NCBI GenBank assembly: GCA_018656855.1
Contig: JABHYP010000176.1
Span: 1-5,882 of the forward strand
Origin: Candidatus Latescibacterota bacterium
GTDB lineage: Bacteria > Latescibacterota > Latescibacteria > Latescibacterales > Latescibacteraceae
Direction: 5' to 3'
Length of the DNA: 5,882 bases
In this document: positions 1-5,121 of the stretch, one piece after another
How the letters are laid out: the number at the start of each line of letters is the position of its first letter
How positions within the stretch are numbered: the first letter of the stretch is position 1
Notes under the pieces: generated by a model
What the model was told of the DNA's origin: nothing
The model's input: only the letters and a program-made list of their open reading frames with translations
Databases searched by the model: none
Position numbers and translations under genes: made by a program

Positions 1-464
1 GGGAAGAAGCCACTCACAATGTGCTTATGGTTGTAGCTCCAGGTGTAACCGCGCCGGGAGGAAGATGTGGTTCGGCTGTTAATCTTATTGACATTTATCC
101 TACACTTATCGACCTGTGCGGGCTAAAACCGCGAAAAGGTATCGAGGGTGACAGCCTTCTGCCCATGCTAAAAGATCCCGACTCCCGGAGAAACCGTCCG
201 ACACTTACGACACATTCCAGGAACAACCACTCAATCCGGTCGAATCGATGGCGTTACACACGTTACAGGGACGGCACTGAGGAACTTTACGACCACGACA
301 GTGACAAACTAGAGTGGAATAATTTAGCGAATGCCCCCCGGTATGCTGAAATAAAAGAAGAACTGTCACGCTGGCTGCCTGAGATAAACGCAGAAAACAG
401 TCCCTCTGAGGATGCACAGACAAGAAATGAAAGAATGAAGAAAATGGGGATTCAGCTTCCTTAA
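1..464 (+). CDS. Sulfatase (arylsulfatase / iduronate-2-sulfatase-like), C-terminal part
   Basis: This is the C-terminal end of a sulfatase, an enzyme that hydrolyses sulfate esters, usually on polysaccharides or glycosaminoglycans. The reading frame is open from base 3 and ends at TAA 462-464, giving about 153 visible residues. The GTG at base 21 is an internal codon, because the frame continues upstream without a stop. Family-like segments are VLMVVAPGV at the left edge, then VNLIDIYPTLIDLCGL, GIEGDSLLPMLKDP, and near the end RSNRWRYTRYRDGTEELYDH followed by EWNNLA. This is the usual closing region of sulfatases near the iduronate-2-sulfatase group. The catalytic formylglycine site (C/S-x-P-S-R) lies in the missing N-terminal part, so activity, maturation type and any signal peptide cannot be judged. 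The substrate is unknown. The gene is convergent with rseP and probably unrelated to that cluster. Confidence 0.9.
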   Translation, partial: EEATHNVLMVVAPGVTAPGGRCGSAVNLIDIYPTLIDLCGLKPRKGIEGDSLLPMLKDPDSRRNRPTLTTHSRNNHSIRSNRWRYTRYRDGTEELYDHDSDKLEWNNLANAPRYAEIKEELSRWLPEINAENSPSEDAQTRNERMKKMGIQLP

Positions 465-542
465 GAAAGAAGCCGGCATGATATGCAGGGGATGGAAAAG
501 GCACTGTTAGAAATAATATGAAAAAATCAAAATACTTTTACT

Positions 543-565
543 ATAACAAATTGTATTTTTGTTAT
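543..565. repeat. 8-bp perfect inverted repeat, possible weak transcription end
   Basis: ATAACAAA (543-550) and TTTGTTAT (558-565) are perfect inverse complements around a 7-nt loop. The stem has one G-C pair only, and it is followed on the plus strand by TTTAAA rather than a long T-run. It could help end the sulfatase transcript, but it is too weak to call an intrinsic terminator. Confidence 0.35.
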
Positions 566-570
566 TTAAA

Positions 571-597
571 GTCCCTCTACGGGGGATTTAGGGGGTT
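571..597. repeat. G-rich intergenic repeat-like motif with two GGGGG tracts
   Basis: The plus strand reads GTCCCTCTACGGGGG, then ATTTA, then a second GGGGG and TT. CCCTC (573-577) can pair with GGGGG (581-585) over a TAC loop, with one G-U pair. On the minus strand the core is CCCCCTAAATCCCCC, a phrase I recall from dispersed intergenic repeats in several unrelated bacterial groups. Only one copy lies in this window, so its repeat status is inferred. Confidence 0.4.
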
Positions 598-742
598 ATT
601 AATCAAGATGAAGAGCTTCAAAGATTTGCCAACTTTAAGAAATACAAACCATTAATCGTTAACTGCTGTAAAAATATTTTATAGAGCAATTAAAAAGGAG
701 AAGAGTGGCAATATAATTATCTTAAACATTTGCTTAAATCTA

Positions 743-2074
743 TTAACCGCCGCCGAATAACTTTGCGATGGTATCAAACCGCATTATGTCGTTAAAAGTG
801 ACATATATCATAAACAGTATCAATACGATGGAACCGGCCTGTTGAAGCGCCATTCTGATTCGTATCGACATCTTTCTACGTATAATTGCCTCGAAGAGAA
901 GTATGAAAATATGACCGCCGTCGAGAACAGGAAACGGAAGCAGGTTTAAAACCCCAAGGTTGATGCTGATAAATGCGGCAAATCCCATCAGGCTGGCAAA
1001 ACCGCTTTTCGCTGCTTCTCCCGCAACCTGAGCTATTAAAACAGGCCCGCCGATAAGCTTGGCAGATAAGCTTCCGGTAACGAGCTTGCCCAGAAAATCA
1101 TACATGTTCACAATCAGATATTTTGTTTCCGTAAATGCCATGCTCAGAGCTTCAATACCATTCACTTCCCGGGTGGATATAAGCGGCGCTATACCGATCC
1201 TGCCGATTGTTTTTGTGGTACCGTCGGGCATTTCCTCATCAAAATGCCCCACAATGACAGGAACATGTAATGACAAGTCGTCCCTGTCAATGGTAAGCAT
1301 CACTTCCCGGCCGGGATTGGCCCTTATTTTTTCGCTCATGTGAATCCAGCCGCCGACAATCTTTTCATTATCTATTGAGGCAATAATGTCTCCGTGTTTA
1401 AGACCCGCTTTTTCAGCGGGGCTGTCCGACAACGTTCTGTCCACTCTGGCTTCAAGGTATTGCTGGACACCGAAATCCTCATTATCTTTGAGCTTTCGAG
1501 TTGTTTTCACCGCACGCTCACCGTAAGAGCTGCTTATAGTCAGAGCGACGTTTTCCTCTGTATAAAGGGTGAGAAGAGCCTGCTCAAGCTTATTGATTTT
1601 AACTCCGTCTATATTAATTATTTCATCGCCCGGTTTGAGGCCGAGTTCCTCAGCGTATGTTCCCGGTGTTACATAACCGATACGGTTTGATTTCTCGGGG
1701 ACGCCCATAGTCCAGAAGAGCATAAAAAATATTACTACAGCTGTGAGCAGATTCATGAGACTTCCAGCGGAAAGAACGGCAATTTTCACAGGTGTCGATT
1801 TGCTGCGATAGTCCTTAGGCGGAAGAGTGCTTTCGTCCGTTTCCTTTTCGGGAACAAAATCATCCTGGCCGGTGAGCTTAACATATCCGCCGAAAGGAAT
1901 CATGGAAATGCAATAATCCGTTTCCCCGATCTTGAATCCAACAAGCCGTGGAGGCAATCCTATGCTGAATCGCTCCACACCGATTCCTGAAAACTTTGCG
2001 ACAAGATAATGTCCCAGCTCATGAACGAAAACGAGTAAGCTTAATACAAATATGAATGAAATAAACGTTAACAT
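743..2074 (-). CDS. rseP: RseP-type site-2 zinc metalloprotease (M50)
   Basis: This 443-residue protein is an intramembrane protease that cuts transmembrane segments. In E. coli the homologue (about 450 residues) cleaves the anti-sigma factor RseA and signal-peptide remnants. The first membrane segment carries the zinc motif HELGH (18-22; H18, H22 ligands, E19 catalytic). It is followed by a PFGGYVKLTG loop (60-69) and a membrane segment near 99-120. PDZ domain 1 spans about 128-205 (GLKPGDEIINIDG) and PDZ domain 2 about 205-275 (GLKHGDIIASID). The third zinc ligand is in LDGGH (D385), within the membrane segment after NLLPFPV, and a final segment lies near 412-427. The ATG start is supported by GAGG at 2083-2086, 8 nt upstream. 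A promoter candidate lies just upstream and dxr is 240 bp away, so separate transcription is plausible. Which substrate it cleaves is not shown here. Confidence 0.96.
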   Translation of the reverse strand: MLTFISFIFVLSLLVFVHELGHYLVAKFSGIGVERFSIGLPPRLVGFKIGETDYCISMIPFGGYVKLTGQDDFVPEKETDESTLPPKDYRSKSTPVKIAVLSAGSLMNLLTAVVIFFMLFWTMGVPEKSNRIGYVTPGTYAEELGLKPGDEIINIDGVKINKLEQALLTLYTEENVALTISSSYGERAVKTTRKLKDNEDFGVQQYLEARVDRTLSDSPAEKAGLKHGDIIASIDNEKIVGGWIHMSEKIRANPGREVMLTIDRDDLSLHVPVIVGHFDEEMPDGTTKTIGRIGIAPLISTREVNGIEALSMAFTETKYLIVNMYDFLGKLVTGSLSAKLIGGPVLIAQVAGEAAKSGFASLMGFAAFISINLGVLNLLPFPVLDGGHIFILLFEAIIRRKMSIRIRMALQQAGSIVLILFMIYVTFNDIMRFDTIAKLFGGG

Positions 2075-2094
2075 TTATAAAACCTCATTTATGA

Positions 2095-2123
2095 AATATA
2101 TAATGCCCGTAGTTAGCTGTCAG
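2095..2123 (-). promoter_or_regulatory. Candidate sigma70-type promoter for rseP
   Basis: On the minus strand CTGACA (2118-2123, 5 of 6 matches to TTGACA) is followed by a 17-nt spacer and TATATT (2095-2100, 5 of 6 matches to TATAAT). Transcription would start near 2088-2090, leaving a leader of about 15 nt with the GAGG ribosome binding site close to its 5' end. The match uses the E. coli consensus. Some groups, such as Bacteroidota, use a different one, and AT-rich DNA gives chance matches. Confidence 0.5.
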
Positions 2124-2124
2124 T
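2104..2124 (-). repeat. Inverted motif copy A (ACTGAC-7 nt-TACGGGCA)
   Basis: The minus strand reads ACTGAC, AGCTAAC, TACGGGCA. Without the 7-nt middle it matches copy B (2296-2309, opposite strand) at 13 of 14 positions. This copy overlaps the -35 hexamer and spacer of the rseP promoter candidate. Confidence 0.4.
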
Positions 2125-2295
2125 TGAAATGATGAAAAAGAATTATTTACCACGGATTAGCGAAATAATATACAATTTTTTTCCAACTTTATCTATATTC
2201 ATTTACTCAATAGGCAAAAAATTTTAAAATTAATTGTTTCCATCGATGTTCATCCGCAGCATTTTTCCCATTTCCTTTTCTATTGATAGCGGACC

Positions 2296-2309
2296 ACTGA
2301 CTACGGACA
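2296..2309 (+). repeat. Inverted motif copy B (ACTGACTACGGACA)
   Basis: This is the partner of copy A, in opposite orientation across 171 bp and ending 5 bp short of the dxr stop codon. If the two were terminal inverted repeats, the bracketed unit would be 206 bp (2104-2309), starting TG and ending CA. I see no clear target-site duplication. Confidence 0.4.
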
Positions 2310-2314
2310 AAATA

Positions 2315-3466
2315 CTATTTTACATTAACCATTTGCCTAATTTGACGCTTGGCATCCATATCAGTTTCACCGAGTTCTTCGACTGTCGGTTTCTCAACAA
2401 AGCGATGCTGTTCGAGGATTTTCTTTATAGCTTCGGGAATTTCCTTAAACGTAAAATTACCGTTGACGAATTCGTGAACCGCCTGCTCATTAGCGCCATT
2501 CAACGCCGCCGGAGCTGTCCCGCCGCGATCGAGGGCTTCGTAGGCCAAACCCAAACAGGGGAAACGTTCCGTATCAGGAGGCTCAAAAGTCAGAGAAAAA
2601 GCTCTTGTAAAATCGAGACTTCCGTAAGGAGACGGCAGCCGCTCCGAGTCTGTCATGGCATACTGAATGGCGAGCCGCATGTCCGGCTCGGAAATCTGCG
2701 CCAGAATCGAACCGTCCACAAACTCCACAAGCGAATGAGCGACAGATGATCTATGGATTGTTATATCTATCCTGTCTCCGGGAATATCAAATAAATACCG
2801 CGCCTCTATAACCTCGAGACCTTTATTCATAAGAGTGGCGGAATCTACCGTATTCTTGGTTCCCATTGACCAAGTCGGGTGATTCAGCGCCTGCTCAACC
2901 GTAACATTCCGCAATTGTTCAAGAGAATAATCCACAAAAGGCCCGCCGGAGGCAGTAAGAATAAGTCTCTTCACATGTTGTCTGTTCTCTCCCTTTAAGC
3001 ACTGGTAAACAGCGCTCATCTCACTGTCGATTGGAACAATCCTCCGGCCGCTGCTTTTCACAGCATCCATGGCTATGTTTCCGCCCATGACGATTGTTTC
3101 CTTATTGGCAAGGAGCACGTCCTTCCCGTTTTCGAGAGCGGACAGTGTCGGAACCAGGCCGACCGATCCGACAAGCCCGTTTATCACTGCTTCAGCATCA
3201 ATCTCCCTGATCATTTCAAGCATCCCCTCAAAACCCTCATAAACTCTGGTAAGCGAACCAACATTTGAACGGACTTTTTCTGCTGCACCGGGACTACTCA
3301 TTGCAACCGCTTCGGGTCTAAACTTCCGCACCTGTTCGCACATAATATCTGCGGAGTTTGAAGCGGCAAGACCAGCAACCATGAAATGATCAGGATTCGA
3401 TGCGATTACATCAAGACTTGACGTACCAATGGAACCTGTAGAACCAAGAATGACAAAACGTTTCAA
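2315..3466 (-). CDS. dxr: 1-deoxy-D-xylulose 5-phosphate reductoisomerase
   Basis: Dxr converts DXP to 2-C-methyl-D-erythritol 4-phosphate using NADPH and a divalent metal, the committed step of the MEP isoprenoid pathway in the cytoplasm. The length (383 residues) is normal for the family. Visible motifs are the NADPH-binding GSTGSIG (8-14), LLANKE (118-123), metal ligands in PIDSE (D147, E149), the substrate serine in TASGG (S173), the flexible loop NHPTWSMG (195-202; H196, W199) and VDSATLMNKGLE (207-218; S209, N214, K215, metal ligand E218). ALNGANE (321-327) lies in the C-terminal domain. One oddity is that the usually conserved HPQS reads HRSS at 238-241. The start is TTG at 3464-3466. 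No ATG lies before the GSTGSIG motif in this frame, and the resulting MKRFVILGST opening fits the family. The gene begins 12 bp after cdsA stops. Confidence 0.97.
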   Translation of the reverse strand: MKRFVILGSTGSIGTSSLDVIASNPDHFMVAGLAASNSADIMCEQVRKFRPEAVAMSSPGAAEKVRSNVGSLTRVYEGFEGMLEMIREIDAEAVINGLVGSVGLVPTLSALENGKDVLLANKETIVMGGNIAMDAVKSSGRRIVPIDSEMSAVYQCLKGENRQHVKRLILTASGGPFVDYSLEQLRNVTVEQALNHPTWSMGTKNTVDSATLMNKGLEVIEARYLFDIPGDRIDITIHRSSVAHSLVEFVDGSILAQISEPDMRLAIQYAMTDSERLPSPYGSLDFTRAFSLTFEPPDTERFPCLGLAYEALDRGGTAPAALNGANEQAVHEFVNGNFTFKEIPEAIKKILEQHRFVEKPTVEELGETDMDAKRQIRQMVNVK

Positions 3467-3472
3467 AGTTTA

Positions 3473-3477
3473 CCTTA
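3473..3477 (-). promoter_or_regulatory. Ribosome binding site fixing the TTG start of dxr
   Basis: The minus strand reads TAAGG six nt before TTG (3464-3466). This supports the rare TTG initiator, which places the NADPH-binding motif at the normal distance from the N-terminus. The site lies almost wholly within the 12-bp gap after the cdsA stop. Confidence 0.65.
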
Positions 3478-3478
3478 C

Positions 3479-4315
3479 TCAGTTTAAATGTGCAGCAATT
3501 TCAAGATATATATAAACCGCCGGGCCGGTGAAAAACAAACTGTCGAAACGGTCAAGGATACCGCCATGACCCGGGATAATATGCGATGAATCTTTCGCAC
3601 CCATATCTCTTTTAATTATCGATTCGGACAGGTCGCCCGCCTGACCGGACAAGCATATAAGAATTGTTAAGAAAATAAAATGTGCGAGTAATGAACGGTC
3701 AATAAATAAACCGGCCGCAACTCCCGCAGCCGTGGCAATAACCATTCCCCCGATAAAGCCTTCAACGGTCTTTTTAGGTGAAATTCCCGAGAAAAAAGGA
3801 TGTTTCCCGAATGCCCTTCCCGTAAAATATGATGCAGTATCGAATATCCAAACGACAAGAATGACAAACAATAATAAATATCTTGAAAACCCGCTGAAAA
3901 CAGTTGCAGGTAATCGATCAATCATCAATAGAAATGCGCAAAATGCTGCAGGATAAACCGCTGCAAAAAGCGAAAGGGCAACATTTCCCAGTTTATTTTC
4001 TTTGCCTGAAATTATTTCAATAATAAAGGATGAGGAGACAACCAGAACAAAAATTCCGAAAATGAAGGCTGAACGAGCTAATAAAGCCCCCGTGACAATA
4101 AAAAGACCTGCCATAAAACCGATTATTCTATGAGGGAAACGTACTTTATCCCCGAACATGTTGTAGAGCTCCCACTGCCCGATAGCGGTCAACACCGCAA
4201 GGAAAACGTAAATCGTTAATCCCCCCTTCAGAAAAATCCCAATGATTAGCGGGCCGAAAACCAGCGCTACAAGTACTCTCTTAAGGAGCGAGAGGTCGGG
4301 AGAACCACCGGCCAT
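3479..4315 (-). CDS. cdsA: Phosphatidate cytidylyltransferase (CDP-diacylglycerol synthase)
   Basis: CdsA transfers CMP from CTP to phosphatidic acid at the inner membrane, giving CDP-diacylglycerol for phospholipid synthesis. The 278-residue protein is largely hydrophobic, with about eight likely membrane segments, and matches the family length. Conserved elements include WIFDTASYFTGR (156-167), SPKKTVEG (179-186) and GDLSESIIKRDMGAKD (227-242), followed by IPGHGGILDRFDS (247-259). The last two cover the CDS signature S-x-x-K-R-x4-K-D...H-G-G-x-x-D-R-x-D completely, including the metal-binding aspartates. The ATG start overlaps the uppS stop by one base (TAATG), which suggests translational coupling. 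AGGAG at 4326-4330 lies 10 nt upstream, inside the end of uppS. Confidence 0.96.
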   Translation of the reverse strand: MAGGSPDLSLLKRVLVALVFGPLIIGIFLKGGLTIYVFLAVLTAIGQWELYNMFGDKVRFPHRIIGFMAGLFIVTGALLARSAFIFGIFVLVVSSSFIIEIISGKENKLGNVALSLFAAVYPAAFCAFLLMIDRLPATVFSGFSRYLLLFVILVVWIFDTASYFTGRAFGKHPFFSGISPKKTVEGFIGGMVIATAAGVAAGLFIDRSLLAHFIFLTILICLSGQAGDLSESIIKRDMGAKDSSHIIPGHGGILDRFDSLFFTGPAVYIYLEIAAHLN

Positions 4316-5121
4316 TATGTTTTTTCTCCTTTAAACAGATACTTCTTTACTACACCGGAAACAGTTGTTATCTGCTGGCTCGTCATCCCGAACCGCCTTT
4401 CCCGACCGGAATACGATTCAAGCGCATCAAGAAAGTCTGACTCGCTGAAATCCGGCCACATGATATCGGTAATCCAGAGTTCGGTATAGGCAAGCTGCCA
4501 AAGAAGGTAGTTTGAAAGCCTGTATTCGCCGGAAGTGCGTATCAGAAGGTCGGGATCGGGCATTCCTGCCGTATCAAGGGAAGATTCGATAACCTCAGGA
4601 GTTATTTCATCACTATTCAGCGTATCGTTTTCAATCCTTTCGGCAATGGTTCTGACAGCACGGAGAATCTCGTCACGCCCGCTGTAATTAAGGGCCAGAA
4701 TAAGTGTAAGCCCCTCGTTTGAGGCAGTTAGCTCGATAGCGTCAATAAGCGCGCTCCGGCTCTTTCGGGGAAGTCCGGAAATATCACCGATTGTTTTAAG
4801 ACGCACATTGTTTTTGTTAAGTTCCGGAACTTCCTTTTTTACTGTTTCCGCCAGAAGCTTCATTATCCCCATCACCTCACCCATCGGGCGGTTCCAGTTT
4901 TCAGATGAGAACGTGTATAACGACAGGTAGCCGATCCCCATTTCACCGGCAAGACGCACAATCCGCCTCACAGTGTCAATTCCAGCACTATGACCGTCTA
5001 TACGTGAAAGACTGCGCTTTTTTGCCCAGCGGCCGTTACCATCCATGATAACAGCAATATGAGCGGGAACTTTATGTTTCATTAACAAGTCTTTACGACT
5101 CTGAAGTAAATCTTTTTCCAC
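4315..5121 (-). CDS. uppS: Undecaprenyl diphosphate synthase (cis-prenyltransferase)
   Basis: UppS adds eight isopentenyl units in cis to farnesyl diphosphate, forming the C55 carrier for peptidoglycan and surface polysaccharide. The 268-residue protein shows the family residues: IMDGNGRWAKK (25-35; D27 metal, N29, R31), GHSAG (43-47), LSLYTFSSENWNRP (66-79; N75, R78), and PDPDLLIRTSGEYRLSN (188-204; R195, R201, S203) with E214 soon after. These correspond with a shift of one to the E. coli catalytic and diphosphate-binding residues. The start is called at GTG 5119-5121 because AGGAAG (5129-5134) lies 7 nt upstream. This overlaps the PHP gene by 29 bp. An ATG at codon 14 (5080-5082) would remove the overlap, but its upstream sequence is a poor ribosome binding site. 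Either start keeps all known active-site residues. Confidence 0.96.
   Translation of the reverse strand: MEKDLLQSRKDLLMKHKVPAHIAVIMDGNGRWAKKRSLSRIDGHSAGIDTVRRIVRLAGEMGIGYLSLYTFSSENWNRPMGEVMGIMKLLAETVKKEVPELNKNNVRLKTIGDISGLPRKSRSALIDAIELTASNEGLTLILALNYSGRDEILRAVRTIAERIENDTLNSDEITPEVIESSLDTAGMPDPDLLIRTSGEYRLSNYLLWQLAYTELWITDIMWPDFSESDFLDALESYSGRERRFGMTSQQITTVSGVVKKYLFKGEKT

Larger units (their letters stand above)
465..742. other. Convergent intergenic spacer (sulfatase / rseP)
   Basis: This 278-bp stretch lies between two converging genes and holds no credible gene. It is AT-rich and contains an 8-bp inverted repeat (543-565) and a G-rich repeat-like motif (571-597), listed separately. A purine-rich AAAAAGGAG near 691-699 looks like a ribosome binding site, but the GTG that follows opens only three codons before TAA. 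I see no classical GC-rich stem followed by a T-run in either direction, so where the two transcripts end is unclear. Confidence 0.7.
2075..2314. other. AT-rich spacer between dxr and rseP
   Basis: This 240-bp non-coding gap interrupts an otherwise tightly packed gene cluster. It holds a sigma70-like promoter candidate for rseP (2095-2123), two inverted copies of a short motif (2104-2124 and 2296-2309) and a 12-bp AATTTTAAAATT palindrome around 2219-2230. No GC-rich terminator stem is seen after the dxr stop. The longest plausible minus-strand frame is 13 codons (2230-2271), with poor ribosome binding site spacing. Confidence 0.7.

Noticed and set aside
205..504. Minus-strand 99-codon frame opposite the sulfatase end
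   Set aside because: It is antisense to a recognisable sulfatase sequence and shows no family features of its own.
543..565. Intrinsic terminator for the sulfatase or rseP transcript
   Set aside because: The stem has a single G-C pair and no following T-run in either direction. It is kept only as an inverted repeat.
691..711. Ribosome-binding-like AAAAAGGAG followed by GTG
   Set aside because: The frame stops after three codons, so no gene follows.
2167..2172. Second possible -10 box (TATATT, minus strand) further upstream of rseP
   Set aside because: No -35 hexamer resembling the consensus sits 16-18 nt upstream. The site at 2095-2123 is clearly better.
2230..2271. Minus-strand 13-codon frame (MGKMLRMNIDGNN) between dxr and rseP
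   Set aside because: The AAGG-like site is almost touching the first ATG and 10 nt from the second. The peptide has no recognisable feature and the region is AT-rich spacer, so chance is the best explanation.
2234..2749. Plus-strand 171-codon open frame opposite dxr
   Set aside because: It lies antisense to the strongly conserved dxr gene, starts in spacer and has no family motif. It is a shadow frame.
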